A DNA stretch of 64,000 nt from Chitinophaga sp. (GCF_017745275.1 NZ_JAGHZS010000002.1:793859-857858), one strand, 5' to 3'; positions 17,354-27,239 are shown, counted from the stretch's first letter. Notes: generated from the letters alone by a model not told the origin. Translations and numbers: made by a program.

Positions 17354-18990
17354 TGCAAACACAAAAAATGATCATGAAAAAATTATTGATTGCTTTAACG
17401 GTAGCCGCTATATGGACTACTAACGTTGCCGCACAAACGAAGAAGCCCAATATTATTCTCATCATGGTAGATGATATGGGATATTCGGACCTGGGCGCCT
17501 ATGGCTCTGAAATACATACTCCCAACCTCGATCGGCTAGCTGCTGAAGGATTGCGTTTAAAAGAGTTTTATAATAATTCTATTTGCGCGCCTACCCGCGC
17601 ATCTTTGTTGAGTGGTCAGTACCAGCATAAGGCCGGCATCGGCTATTTTGATGTAAACCTGGGCCTGCCTGCTTATCAGGGCTTTCTTAACAAGGAATCG
17701 CTGACGCTGGCGGAGGTGTTGAAAACAGCGGGTTATAATACCCTGATGTCGGGTAAATGGCATGTAGGCAACGATAGCCTGTCCTGGCCTAATCAACGTG
17801 GTTTCGAGCAATATTACGGTGTGATTGGTGGTGGGGCCGACTACTTCGATGCAAAGCCGATGCCATTGGGCGGGAGCCAATATCCTGTGGTACTGGTAGA
17901 GAATAACCAGCGCCTGCACCCGGCAGACAACAGTTATTATTTTACCGATGAAATTGCCGGCCATGCCGTGAAATACCTGCAGGAACAAAGCAAAACCAAT
18001 AAGCCCTTCTTTTTATACCTTGCCTTTAATGCGCCACACTGGCCCTTACAGGCCTTGCCGGAAGATATTGCAAAGTATAAGGGGAGATATGATATTGGCT
18101 GGGATTCTCTTCGCCACGAGCGTTTAATACGGCAACAACAACTGGGCATACTGGACCCTCGTCAAACGGTCGCGCCCCGCGATGAAGAAGTACCGGAGTG
18201 GAATAGTCTCACCTGGGATGAAAAGCAACTCTGGAAATCGAAGATGGAAGTATATGCCGCCATGGTAGACCGGATGGACCAGGGTGTAGGCAAGGTACTG
18301 GATGCCTTGAAAGCATTGAAGAAAGATGATAACACGCTGGTAATATTCATTTCAGATAATGGTGCGCCGGCGGAAGATGTTGCACACTGGGGGCCTAAAG
18401 CAGCCAGGAATACAGGCCCGGTGGGTACCGCCGGTTCTTTTGAGTCGCAGGGGAAAAACTGGTCTTTCGTATCAAACAGTCCTTTCAGGGCTTTCAAAAA
18501 CTTCATGTATGAAGGAGGTATCAGTTCTCCGCTGATCGCCTGGTTTCCCGGTAAAATTAAAGGGGGCACTATTGCGAAAGGCACTGCCCATCTGATAGAT
18601 CTGGCGCCTACCTTCTATGAAGTAGCGGGCGTGAAATATCCCGAAAAATACAATGGTGTAAAGCCGAATGCATTACCCGGGAAAAGTCTTGCCGGCTTGT
18701 TTTTCCGTGGAGATGCATTGAACCGCGAGGTCCCGCTGTTCTGGGAGCGTGCTGGTAACAGAGCGGTAAGAAAAGGCAAATGGAAACTGGTGTCCATTTA
18801 TCCGCAGTATCGCTGGGAACTGTATGATGTAGAGCAGGATCGTGGGGAGACCAATGATGTGGCAGCTAAAAATACGCAGGTCGTAAATGAGTTGTCTGCT
18901 GCTTATTTCGAGTGGGCTAAGCAAACAGGCGTAGTAGAATATGAGAAGATAAAGCCGGCATCGCTGTTTGATAAGAAGCCGGCTAAGTAG
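17353..18990 (+). CDS. Exported S1-family sulfatase, second of a tandem pair
   Basis: A 545-residue paralogue of the preceding enzyme, sharing MVDDMGYSD, NNSICAPTRASLLSGQ (Cys78), LMSGKWHVG, ISDNGAP and LFWERAGNRAVRKGKWKL. The start overlaps the upstream stop. An internal ATG at 17374 gives a cleaner signal peptide (MKKLLIALTVAAIWTTNVAAQ) and is a plausible alternative. Like its partner it should desulfate a glycan in the periplasm for PUL 1. A long CTTTNNG-type palindrome begins immediately after its TAG stop. Confidence 0.94.
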   Translation: MQTQKMIMKKLLIALTVAAIWTTNVAAQTKKPNIILIMVDDMGYSDLGAYGSEIHTPNLDRLAAEGLRLKEFYNNSICAPTRASLLSGQYQHKAGIGYFDVNLGLPAYQGFLNKESLTLAEVLKTAGYNTLMSGKWHVGNDSLSWPNQRGFEQYYGVIGGGADYFDAKPMPLGGSQYPVVLVENNQRLHPADNSYYFTDEIAGHAVKYLQEQSKTNKPFFLYLAFNAPHWPLQALPEDIAKYKGRYDIGWDSLRHERLIRQQQLGILDPRQTVAPRDEEVPEWNSLTWDEKQLWKSKMEVYAAMVDRMDQGVGKVLDALKALKKDDNTLVIFISDNGAPAEDVAHWGPKAARNTGPVGTAGSFESQGKNWSFVSNSPFRAFKNFMYEGGISSPLIAWFPGKIKGGTIAKGTAHLIDLAPTFYEVAGVKYPEKYNGVKPNALPGKSLAGLFFRGDALNREVPLFWERAGNRAVRKGKWKLVSIYPQYRWELYDVEQDRGETNDVAAKNTQVVNELSAAYFEWAKQTGVVEYEKIKPASLFDKKPAK

Positions 18991-19096
18991 AGCATAAAGC
19001 CGAAAGCAAAAAGCTATTTTAGCGGATGGATCAAAGCGGATAAGTTATACGCGCTGTTCACTCGCTAAAATAGCTTTTTGCTTTCGGCTTTATGCT
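18991..19096. repeat. Long heptad-armed palindrome, copy 1
   Basis: A 34-bp perfect inverted repeat (18991-19024 with 19063-19096) around a 38-nt loop, between convergent genes. The right arm reads as tandem heptads CTTTTTG, CTTTCGG, CTTTATG, CTTTCTG. The loop carries GCG and CGC triplets that could form an inner stem. It is the first of four related copies (others near 48.5, 49.3 and 52.3 kb). It probably ends transcription from both sides as an RNA hairpin. Confidence 0.9.
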
Positions 19097-19102
19097 TTCT
19101 GC

Positions 19103-19888
19103 TCACAAAAGAATCAGATTTTTCGCTTTGTACGCCTGTAATTCGGGGCTGTCAGCGGGGAGTTCAGTAATGAGGTAATGAATGTCCTGCAGATCGGCAA
19201 TTTTCATTTTCATGGAAGAGTTCAGCTTCTCAGAAATGGCCAGTATGGCTACTTTTTCGGTTGCCTTGATCATGGCTTTCTTTACCTGTATGGTTTCCCA
19301 GTCGGCGTCGGTTAATCCGTTCACCGGATCAATGGCATTGGTACCAATGATACAGAGGTCTGCTTTGATGTTAGACAGGTATTCAAATACTTCGCCGCTC
19401 ACGGTCATCTGGCTATAGGCAGAAATTTGTCCGCCGATGACAATTGTTTTTATCATAGGCTTATCAAGCAGCTCCACTGCGGAGAGTACGTTTACCGTGA
19501 TAAACGTGGCGCGCAGGGTAGCGGGTATCTTTTTGATGAACTCCCGGATGGTGGTGCCGCCACCGATTAAAACGATCATATCATCGCGAAGCAGTTGCAG
19601 TGTTTTCTCTGCAATCACCAGCTTGTTATTCTGCGCATAGGTCTGTGATTCATGCCCATAATGATAGGCAATAGACATGGCGCCTCCTTTAATCTTCACT
19701 ACTTCTCCGTCTTCCGCCAGTTCATTTACATCTCTCCGGATGGTGTCTTCTGATACATTGATCAGCCCCACCAGTTCGGAATAGGTGATGCGGGTATGAA
19801 TATTTACCTGCTGTATAATTAACTGCTTCCTCGCTTTTTTTGTGAGGGAAGCAAAAGGAAGCTGCTCCTGCGTGTTCGGACTATCCAT
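19103..19888 (-). CDS. DeoR/GlpR-family transcriptional regulator of PUL 2
   Basis: A 261-residue regulator with an N-terminal DeoR HTH (SELVGLINVSEDTIRRDVNELAEDGEVVKIKGGA, residues about 38-70) and a C-terminal sugar-phosphate sensor domain (IGGGTTIREFIKKIP, NALSAVELL-like region, GTNAIDPVNGLTDADWETIQVKKAMI). DeoR proteins usually repress sugar catabolic genes and release DNA on binding a phosphorylated sugar. It is divergent from the SusC-SusD-GH20-GntP-kinase unit. TTTGCAAA cores lie on both sides of the divergent region and are candidate operators. Its stop codon touches the outer edge of palindrome copy 1. Confidence 0.93.
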   Translation of the reverse strand: MDSPNTQEQLPFASLTKKARKQLIIQQVNIHTRITYSELVGLINVSEDTIRRDVNELAEDGEVVKIKGGAMSIAYHYGHESQTYAQNNKLVIAEKTLQLLRDDMIVLIGGGTTIREFIKKIPATLRATFITVNVLSAVELLDKPMIKTIVIGGQISAYSQMTVSGEVFEYLSNIKADLCIIGTNAIDPVNGLTDADWETIQVKKAMIKATEKVAILAISEKLNSSMKMKIADLQDIHYLITELPADSPELQAYKAKNLILL

Positions 19889-19934
19889 AGCGTTGCGACA
19901 ATTCAGAGGGTGATGATAGTTAAAAATCCCAGCA

Positions 19935-19942
19935 TTTGCAAA
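19935..19942. promoter_or_regulatory. Candidate DeoR half-operator near its own promoter
   Basis: A perfect 8-bp palindrome TTTGCAAA 47 bp upstream of the DeoR start. The same core forms the centre of the 18-bp palindrome at 20112-20129 on the SusC side, suggesting one regulator reads both. Inference from repetition of the motif. Confidence 0.35.
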
Positions 19943-20111
19943 GTTTCGGACTGCCGGGTAAAATAATATTAGCGCAAAAATATGGGTTCAATATCGATTT
20001 TGCACTTTTGACAATAAAAATAATTTTTCTGCAAAAGTTGTAAATAATTAAAATATTAATAATCAATATATTATTGTGATGTATCCGTCTTTGTTGCGAT
20101 TTATTTGCAAT

Positions 20112-20129
20112 AATTATTTGCAAATAATT
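20112..20129. promoter_or_regulatory. 18-bp perfect palindrome, candidate DeoR operator of PUL 2
   Basis: AATTATTTGCAAATAATT is fully self-complementary and lies 73-90 bp upstream of the SusC start. It is flanked by two further copies of the half-site (TTATTTGCAA at 20101-20110 and AATTTGCAG just after). Clustered TTTGCAA units suggest cooperative binding of a dimeric or tetrameric repressor. The divergently encoded DeoR protein is the obvious candidate. The surrounding 313 bp between the two genes is otherwise very AT-rich and without a gene. Confidence 0.6.
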
Positions 20130-20201
20130 TGCAGAAATGAACGAAATACCTATTTTAGAGCAGTATTTCCGCATTATTTGAAGACTATCAACCAAACCAC
20201 A

Positions 20202-23200
20202 ATGATGAAAAATGTCATAAAGCTGGCAACTTTCACGAAACTGATGCTACCTGTACTGAGCCTCTTGTTTTGTTTCGGGAGTTATGCCCAGACACCTGCC
20301 AACAAATCCATTTCCGGTACTGTAAAGGGGCCTGATGGACAACAAATTATTGGCGCTACCATCTCCCTGCTATCCGCAAAAGGAGTGGGCGCTGTTACCG
20401 ACGCCAACGGAAAATTTACTTTAAACATCCCTGCCAGTCATGCTGCCGACATCACTCTCGCTGTTAGTTATATCGGATATGAAAGGAAGGAAGTGAACGT
20501 AGCACCTGGTCAAACACAGGTGAACATCCAGCTGGAACAGGCTTCCAAAGCACTGGGAGAGCTGGTGGTAACCGCATTAGGCATCAAAAAAGACAAGAAA
20601 GCACTGGCTTACGCGGTGACAGAAGTAAAAGGCAGTGAATTTACACAAGCCCGCGAGATCAACGTGGCAGACGCGTTGACGGGTAAAATTGCCGGCGTAA
20701 ATGCTTCCGGTCTCGCTGCAGGTCCTGGTAGTTCCAGCCGCGTAATCATCCGTGGCACCGGTTCATTGAATGGTGATAACCAGCCACTGTATGTAATTAA
20801 CGGTATGCCCATAGATAACACCACGCAAAGCGTTCCTGCCAGCGGCAACGGTGCTATTGGTCTCAATAGCGACCGCGGTGATGGTATCGGCGGTATTAAC
20901 CCGGATGATATTGAAAGCATCACCGTATTGAAAGGAGGTCCTGCTGCTGCGTTGTATGGCGCACGTGCAGCCAACGGTGTCATCCTGATCACTACCAAAA
21001 AAGGAGTAAAGCAAAAAGGAATCGGCGTGGATTATAACTCCACCCTCACTGCAGAAACACCGGCTATTATCCCGGATTGGCAGTATGAATATGGCTCCGG
21101 TGTGAATGGCGCGAAACCAACTACCCAAAGCGCCGCTATCAGCGCAGGCCGCCTCTCCTGGGGCCCAAAAATGGATGGCAGCAATGTGATACAATTTGAT
21201 GGGGTAAGTCGTCCGTATTCCGCACAAAGAAATAATATCAAAAATTTTTACAGAACAGGTACCACTTTTACCAACACCGTATCTTTTGCAGGTGGAAATG
21301 ATAACACCACTTATCGCGCCTCCCTGTCAGATATGAACAACCATGGCCTGGTGCCCAATCAGCACCTGAATAAGAAAATATTTTCAGCCAGCGTGAATTC
21401 CAATCTGAGCAAGAGATTGTCGGTAGAAGCTTATGCGCAGTATAATATCGAAAAAGCGCAAAACAGAAGCGGTGTATCTGATGCACCCGGCAACCTGAAC
21501 TGGAGTACTTATATGCTGGCCAATACAGTGGATATCCGCAATATGAATCCAGGCTATGATAAAGATGGAAATGAAGTGAAATGGAATCCTTCTGACTTTG
21601 CAGGTAACCCTTACTTCATTCTTAACAAGTTTAAAAATGATGATAACCGTAACCGCTTTATTGGTAACGTCAGCATTAAGTATAATATCCTTGAAAACCT
21701 GTTTATCCGTGGTCGCGTAAACCACGACTATATGAACGCAGGTTATGTAGGTATTGTACCTTCCGGTACTGCCTATGCGTCTGATGGCTTCTACGCCCAG
21801 TCATCTACCGCCAGCGCTGAAACCAACGCGGAACTGACATTGAACTACCAGGCGAAATTGGGTAAAGACTTTGGCCTAACAGCAATGGCCGGCGGTAATA
21901 AGCGCAAATCAACATCCGATGCCATCGTTTTTGATGGTAAAGGATTTTTTGAGCCAGGTTTTTATGATCAGTCCAATGTAAAGAACCTGAGCATTAAAAA
22001 TATTAACCAGCGCCAGGCAACCAATTCTGTATTCGGCTCACTGGACCTGTCTTTCAGAGACCTGTTATTTATCACCGCTACGGGTCGTAACGACTGGTTC
22101 TCTACTTTGTCTCCTAAAAAGAATAATATCTTTTATCCTTCCGTAGGAGCGAGCTTCCTGCTGTCAGAAGCACTCAGCATGCCATCATGGATAGACTATG
22201 CCAAAGTGAGATCTTCATGGGCTAAAGTAGGTGGTGGTGCACCACTGGCATATGCACTGAACCAAACCTATAGCATGGTTCCGGGCGGCGGTCACTTAGG
22301 ACAACCATTGCAAACACCAACGCAAACCAATGGTGTAGGCTCCGGCTTACTGATTGCGCCTAACCAGGATCTGAAACCGTTTACCTCTACTACTATTGAA
22401 GCAGGTATCGAAGGCCGTTTTCTGCATAACAGGTTGTCTGCAGACATTACTGTTTACAATCGTAAAACTACCGATGATATCATGCAGGCGGCCATCTCTC
22501 CAGGATCCGGTTACAACTTCGCTTACCTGAACGTAGGTGAAATGAACAACAAAGGAGTGGAGCTGATGCTGTCCGGTACACCGGTTAAACAGAAAAATTT
22601 CTCCTGGGAGGTAAGTGTAAATGCTGCTTACAATAAAAATGAAGTACTGAAACTCAACGAAGGACTTAACAACCTGCAGTTAGATGCTGCTGTAAACAGC
22701 TATGCTTTCCTCTTCGCTGAAGTAGGTAAACCTTATAGCATCATCAAAGGATTTGCTGCGAAGAAAAATGCACAGGGACAAACCATCTACAATAAGGCAA
22801 ACGGCTACGAAGTAACCGAACAGAAAGATCTGGGAACAGGGATTTCTCCATGGACCGGTGGTATTACCAATAACTTCCGTTACAAACAGTTTAACCTGAG
22901 CTTCCTCATCGATGGTAAATTTGGAGGGCATATTTATTCCGGTACCAACCTCTATGCTACCCGCTTTGGTTTGAATAAAATAACGTTGCCAGGCAGGGAA
23001 GAGGGGTTAACCGTAACCGGCGTTGACACAGATGATAAGCCTTTCACTAAAACGTTTACTTATACAAGCGGCCTGCAACAGTACTATGATAACTTCAAGA
23101 ATATCTCTGAAAAGTTTGTATATGATGCGAGCTTCATCAAATTAAGACAGGTAGTATTCACCTATACCATTCCAACAAAAGCTATCGCTTTCGCAAAAGT

Positions 23201-23369
23201 ACAGGCAGCTTCTGTTTCCTTCGTGGCCAGGAACCTGCTGATACTTTATAAAAACGCCCCCAATATTGATCCGGAGTCTACTTTCAGCAACGCCAACGCG
23301 CAAGGCTTTGAAATGTTTGGAGTGCCACGTACCAGAAGTTATGGTATAAACCTGATGGTAAAACTGTAG
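20202..23369 (+). CDS. SusC/RagA-type TonB-linked outer-membrane transporter (PUL 2)
   Basis: A 1055-residue protein if started at the ATG pair at 20202/20205, giving a good signal peptide (LMLPVLSLLFCFGSYAQ). The frame is open upstream, but the extra 42 residues have no signal-peptide character and cover the operator region. It has the carboxypeptidase-like domain (ISGTVKGPDGQQIIGATI), TonB box region GELVVTALGIKKDKK, plug motif DDIESITVLKGGPAAALYGARAANGV and a full barrel. The ALGIKK variant is typical of SusCs paired with SusD-like_2 proteins, as here. The adjacent hexosaminidase points to an N-acetylhexosamine-containing oligosaccharide as ligand. Confidence 0.94.
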   Translation: MMKNVIKLATFTKLMLPVLSLLFCFGSYAQTPANKSISGTVKGPDGQQIIGATISLLSAKGVGAVTDANGKFTLNIPASHAADITLAVSYIGYERKEVNVAPGQTQVNIQLEQASKALGELVVTALGIKKDKKALAYAVTEVKGSEFTQAREINVADALTGKIAGVNASGLAAGPGSSSRVIIRGTGSLNGDNQPLYVINGMPIDNTTQSVPASGNGAIGLNSDRGDGIGGINPDDIESITVLKGGPAAALYGARAANGVILITTKKGVKQKGIGVDYNSTLTAETPAIIPDWQYEYGSGVNGAKPTTQSAAISAGRLSWGPKMDGSNVIQFDGVSRPYSAQRNNIKNFYRTGTTFTNTVSFAGGNDNTTYRASLSDMNNHGLVPNQHLNKKIFSASVNSNLSKRLSVEAYAQYNIEKAQNRSGVSDAPGNLNWSTYMLANTVDIRNMNPGYDKDGNEVKWNPSDFAGNPYFILNKFKNDDNRNRFIGNVSIKYNILENLFIRGRVNHDYMNAGYVGIVPSGTAYASDGFYAQSSTASAETNAELTLNYQAKLGKDFGLTAMAGGNKRKSTSDAIVFDGKGFFEPGFYDQSNVKNLSIKNINQRQATNSVFGSLDLSFRDLLFITATGRNDWFSTLSPKKNNIFYPSVGASFLLSEALSMPSWIDYAKVRSSWAKVGGGAPLAYALNQTYSMVPGGGHLGQPLQTPTQTNGVGSGLLIAPNQDLKPFTSTTIEAGIEGRFLHNRLSADITVYNRKTTDDIMQAAISPGSGYNFAYLNVGEMNNKGVELMLSGTPVKQKNFSWEVSVNAAYNKNEVLKLNEGLNNLQLDAAVNSYAFLFAEVGKPYSIIKGFAAKKNAQGQTIYNKANGYEVTEQKDLGTGISPWTGGITNNFRYKQFNLSFLIDGKFGGHIYSGTNLYATRFGLNKITLPGREEGLTVTGVDTDDKPFTKTFTYTSGLQQYYDNFKNISEKFVYDASFIKLRQVVFTYTIPTKAIAFAKVQAASVSFVARNLLILYKNAPNIDPESTFSNANAQGFEMFGVPRTRSYGINLMVKL

Positions 23370-23391
23370 TTCACGTTTAAAAAAGTTTATT

Positions 23392-24954
23392 ATGAAACGA
23401 TTGGCCAGATATAAATATATATTTCTCCTGGGTACAGTACTTGGACTGTCAGCCTGTGACAAAGGATTTGAAGAACTGAATACAAATCCTAATGCTTCTA
23501 CCACGCCGAATGTCAACTTTCTTTTCACCCAGAGTTTGTTGAAAGGTAACCTGGTGTATGACAGAACCTACTTTTATACGTCTTATCTCCATTGCGGTAC
23601 TTATATTCAGCATTTCTCCATCGCAAAAGAAATTGGTGGTTCCGGTGCAGGCGACAAGTATGCGATGAATGATTTTTATCAAAGCTTTTATTTCCGTTAC
23701 ATCTATACTAACGCCATCCTTACGCTGCAGGAGATTATTACTACATTGAAAACACCTGCAAGGGCTGCAGATGTAAATAAACTATCGGCTGCACGTATCT
23801 GGAAAGTATTATTGATGCAGCGTATCACCGATCTATACGGAGATGTGCCTTATTCTGAAGCTACCCAGGGCAGAAACAGTGTATTCCTGCCTAAATATGA
23901 TGCACAGGCGGATATTTATGCAGACATGCTAAAGGAGCTGGATGAAGCGATCAAAGCATTTAATCCCGATCCCAACGCTTCTTCTTTCAAAGACGCAGAC
24001 CTGCTGTACAAAGGAGACGTAGCCATGTGGAAAAAGTTTGGCTACTCCCTGATGTTAAGAGTAGCCATGCGTGCTACCAAAGTAACAGATGGGAAAGTAG
24101 TGGCGAAAGATTGGGTACAAAAGGCGTTTGCCGGTGGCGTTATTCTCAAAGGTGAGGAAAGCGCGGTATTACATTATAGCAACGGTCCTCAGACATATAA
24201 CAATAATCCCGTTGCTTTTGAACTTGTAGGGCAGGATTATAGTCTGAATTCCCACGGCGCCGATAACATCGAGTGGGGTAAATACAGTAAAACCTGGATC
24301 GACTTCCTGAAAAATAATAATGATCCACGTTTGGGGGTAGTATCGGTAGTATGGAATAACAATACGCCGGATACTTCCGCGGCTATTCAAAAAGGTATGC
24401 CTAATGGCTCCGATAAGAAAACAGCAGATTTTGTTACTTACTCAGAACCTAATCCTGCTACTGTTTTAAATAATGCTGCACCATTGCTGTTATTAAGCAA
24501 TGCCGAAACTAACTTGTTACTTGCCGAAGCCGCTTTGCGTGGTTGGGTATCCGGTGATAAAACACAATACTATAATGATGGGGTTACTGCTGCGTTGAAG
24601 AACTGGTCGCTGTTCGGCCCTGCTGGCGTAATTGCCGGTGATAAGATCAACCAGTATGTAACGGCGCATCCATTGAATGCTGCTGGTACTTTTGATGCAC
24701 AAATGAACCAGATTCATACACAGTTCTGGGCCGCCTTATTCCTGGATGAACAGGAGGCCTATGCTAACTGGAGGCGTACCGGCTATCCTGTACTGGTACC
24801 TGTAAATTATGTGGGTAATGCTACCGGTGGCACTATTCCCCGCCGTTTGCCTTATGCTATTGCAGAACAAGGTATCAATGGTGCACATTACCGCGAGGCA
24901 GTAAACAGGCAGGGACCGGATTTATTAACAACCAGAATTTGGTGGGATAAATAA
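23392..24954 (+). CDS. SusD-like_2-type surface lipoprotein (PUL 2)
   Basis: A 520-residue lipoprotein (LLGTVLGLSACDKGFEELN, lipidated Cys). It belongs to the SusD/RagB superfamily branch often called SusD-like_2: FEELNTNPNASTTPNVNFLFTQ at the N terminus, RITDLYGDVPYSEA mid-protein, and a C-terminal WRRTGYPVLVPVN segment. It should pair with the SusC encoded 22 bp upstream to capture glycan at the cell surface. The GH20 gene begins 2 bp after its stop, so the three are one operon. Confidence 0.93.
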   Translation: MKRLARYKYIFLLGTVLGLSACDKGFEELNTNPNASTTPNVNFLFTQSLLKGNLVYDRTYFYTSYLHCGTYIQHFSIAKEIGGSGAGDKYAMNDFYQSFYFRYIYTNAILTLQEIITTLKTPARAADVNKLSAARIWKVLLMQRITDLYGDVPYSEATQGRNSVFLPKYDAQADIYADMLKELDEAIKAFNPDPNASSFKDADLLYKGDVAMWKKFGYSLMLRVAMRATKVTDGKVVAKDWVQKAFAGGVILKGEESAVLHYSNGPQTYNNNPVAFELVGQDYSLNSHGADNIEWGKYSKTWIDFLKNNNDPRLGVVSVVWNNNTPDTSAAIQKGMPNGSDKKTADFVTYSEPNPATVLNNAAPLLLLSNAETNLLLAEAALRGWVSGDKTQYYNDGVTAALKNWSLFGPAGVIAGDKINQYVTAHPLNAAGTFDAQMNQIHTQFWAALFLDEQEAYANWRRTGYPVLVPVNYVGNATGGTIPRRLPYAIAEQGINGAHYREAVNRQGPDLLTTRIWWDK

Positions 24955-24956
24955 CC

Positions 24957-27239
24957 ATGAAAAGAATATTGCTTTTATCAATATTAGCAGGGGTTTGTAA
25001 CACAACTATGTCACAGGGGAATAAGGCTGCCGCAAAGGCAGCCTTGGTTCCTTTGCCGGTGAGCGCTACCTATAATTCAGATCACTTTCAGCTAACCCCT
25101 AACACCTTGCTGCTGGCCGATCCGAGCAATGAAGGCGCCGCATCGCTGCTACAGGAATACATTCAACAGCAAACTAAGAAAACCTTACGGCTGACTACAC
25201 AACCCGGCAGCAACCGTATCATATTGCATACCGACACCATCCTCGTAAAGCAGCCTGAAGAATACCTGCTGCACATCAACAAAGAACAAGTGACTATCAC
25301 TGCGTACAATGCTACCGGCATCGTACGCGGTATTGCCACACTGCAACAACTATGGCAGCAGCAAAACGCTACCACGCTGGTATTACCGGGAGCTGTGATA
25401 CACGACTACCCCCGCTTCGGCTACCGGGGCATGCACCTGGATGTAAGCCGCCATTTCTTTTCGGTAGACTTTATCAAACAGTTTATTGATCAGCTGGCAC
25501 GCTATAAGATCAACAACTTTCACTGGCATCTTACCGACGACCAGGCCTGGCGTATTGAAATAAAGAAGTATCCTAAGCTGCAGTCTGTTGCCGCATGGCG
25601 TGACCAGACACTGATCGGACACAAGAAAGAATTACCACATGTATTTGACGGAAAGAAATATGGCGGGTATTATACTACGGAAGAAGTAAAAGCAGTGATA
25701 GCCTATGCCACTGCCAGGCATATCACCGTGATCCCGGAAATTGAAATGCCCGGTCACGCACTGGCAGCGCTCAACGCTTATCCTGAGCTGGGCTGCACAA
25801 AGGGACCGTATAAAACTGCGCAGTTCTGGGGCGTATTTGATGATGTGTTCTGCGCGGGAAACGATAGTACCTTCACCTTCCTGCAGGATGTACTGGATGA
25901 GGTAATACAATTGTTCCCTTCTACGTATATCCATATTGGTGGGGATGAATGCCCGAAAGTAAGATGGGCGCATTGCCCTGCCTGCCAGTTGCGCATGAAA
26001 CAGGAACACCTGGCAGATGAGCATGCACTGCAGAGTTATTTTATCAAAAGGATCAGTGAATATGTGCACAGCAAAGGCCGGAAAATCATCGGCTGGGATG
26101 AAATACTGGAAGGCGGACTGGCACCCGGCGCCACTGTGATGAGCTGGAGAGGCGTGGACGGTGCCATCGCTGCAGCGAAGCAACAACATCATGTGATCAT
26201 GACACCGGAAGATGAATTATATTTCGATCACTACCAGTCTTTATATCCCGAAGAAAAAATAGCCGCCGGCGGATATACGCCTTTGGAAGAAGTATATCAC
26301 TACGATCCGCTACATGCCGCAGGGGATACCGCATTGCTTCCTTATATTTCCGGCATGCAGGGAGAAGTCTGGAGTGAGTACCTGGATACGGAACAACAGG
26401 CGCAATACATGATATATCCACGTTTGCTGGCCGTAGCAGAAAGGGCGTGGTCGCCGCAAACCGTGAGAGACTACGCTGATTTCCGTTCCCGCCTGAAAGC
26501 ACAACAGCCATTGCTGCGGGCACAGCATATCGCTGCCGCCTATAATTTTGACGAAATAAATTATAGTATAGACAGCCTCGCAAAAGGGCAGTTGTACATT
26601 GCACTGCACAGCACAGATACAACAGCTGTTATCCGCTACACTACCAACGGCAGCATGCCCGGTGCACACAGCGCGGTATATAAGCACCCGGTACGGCTCA
26701 CCAAAAGCAGCACGCTCAAAGCGGCGTTGTATCAACAGCAACAACCTGTACAACGATTATTTCATCAGTCGTTTTCCATCAATAAAGCAACGGGAGCCAC
26801 TATTACTTTAAAAGAGGCGCCTAACACCAAATGTAACGGCGATGCCAGTTTGCTGGTAAATGGTATTGCAGGATCTAAACGCTATAATGATCAACAGTGG
26901 CTGGGTTTCAGCAAACGGGACCTGGAGGCGGTGATTGATTTGGGCAGTGAACAATCTATTCAGCAGGTAGGGGCCAATTGCCTGAATTATCATTGGCAGA
27001 AAATGTGGCCGCCTACCTCCCTGGAGTTTTGGATCTCTGTTGATGGGGTTCACTTTACATCACTTGCTACGGCTACCGATTTCCCCGTAAATGGGATTAA
27101 TGTTATACGCTTGCCGGTAAAGCCGGTGAAGGCCCGGTATGTAAAAGTGGTGGCCCGCAACAAAGGCGTGATACCTGAAGGCGAATATGGCGCAGGTGGT
27201 AACAGCCAGTTACTGATAGATGAAATTATAATTGATTAA
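24957..27239 (+). CDS. Exported beta-N-acetylhexosaminidase (GH20)
   Basis: A 760-residue enzyme with a signal peptide. It shows the GH20 order: N-terminal GH20b alpha/beta domain (residues about 30-145), catalytic TIM barrel with RYGMHLDVSRHF-like entry (YRGMHLDVSRHFF), NFHWHLTDDQAWRIEIKKYP, and the catalytic pair Asp330-Glu331 in HIGGDECPK. A C-terminal chitobiase-type domain and a discoidin-like (F5/8 type C) module follow (about residues 620-760). It releases terminal GlcNAc or GalNAc by substrate-assisted catalysis, in the periplasm or at the surface. It is the only glycosidase of PUL 2 and is the strongest clue to its substrate. Confidence 0.95.
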   Translation: MKRILLLSILAGVCNTTMSQGNKAAAKAALVPLPVSATYNSDHFQLTPNTLLLADPSNEGAASLLQEYIQQQTKKTLRLTTQPGSNRIILHTDTILVKQPEEYLLHINKEQVTITAYNATGIVRGIATLQQLWQQQNATTLVLPGAVIHDYPRFGYRGMHLDVSRHFFSVDFIKQFIDQLARYKINNFHWHLTDDQAWRIEIKKYPKLQSVAAWRDQTLIGHKKELPHVFDGKKYGGYYTTEEVKAVIAYATARHITVIPEIEMPGHALAALNAYPELGCTKGPYKTAQFWGVFDDVFCAGNDSTFTFLQDVLDEVIQLFPSTYIHIGGDECPKVRWAHCPACQLRMKQEHLADEHALQSYFIKRISEYVHSKGRKIIGWDEILEGGLAPGATVMSWRGVDGAIAAAKQQHHVIMTPEDELYFDHYQSLYPEEKIAAGGYTPLEEVYHYDPLHAAGDTALLPYISGMQGEVWSEYLDTEQQAQYMIYPRLLAVAERAWSPQTVRDYADFRSRLKAQQPLLRAQHIAAAYNFDEINYSIDSLAKGQLYIALHSTDTTAVIRYTTNGSMPGAHSAVYKHPVRLTKSSTLKAALYQQQQPVQRLFHQSFSINKATGATITLKEAPNTKCNGDASLLVNGIAGSKRYNDQQWLGFSKRDLEAVIDLGSEQSIQQVGANCLNYHWQKMWPPTSLEFWISVDGVHFTSLATATDFPVNGINVIRLPVKPVKARYVKVVARNKGVIPEGEYGAGGNSQLLIDEIIID

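Noticed and set aside
18991..19104. Tandem short repeats considered as a CRISPR or microsatellite array
   Set aside because: Units are 7 bp, mirrored in the opposite arm, and without spacers; the palindrome explanation accounts for all of the structure.
20076..20201. N-terminal extension of the PUL 2 SusC protein
   Set aside because: The extra 42 residues lack signal-peptide features and would translate the operator palindrome; the ATG pair at 20202/20205 gives a normal signal peptide.
25632..26192. A 186-codon minus-strand frame inside the GH20 gene
   Set aside because: Antisense to the GH20 catalytic barrel including the DE motif; no independent support.
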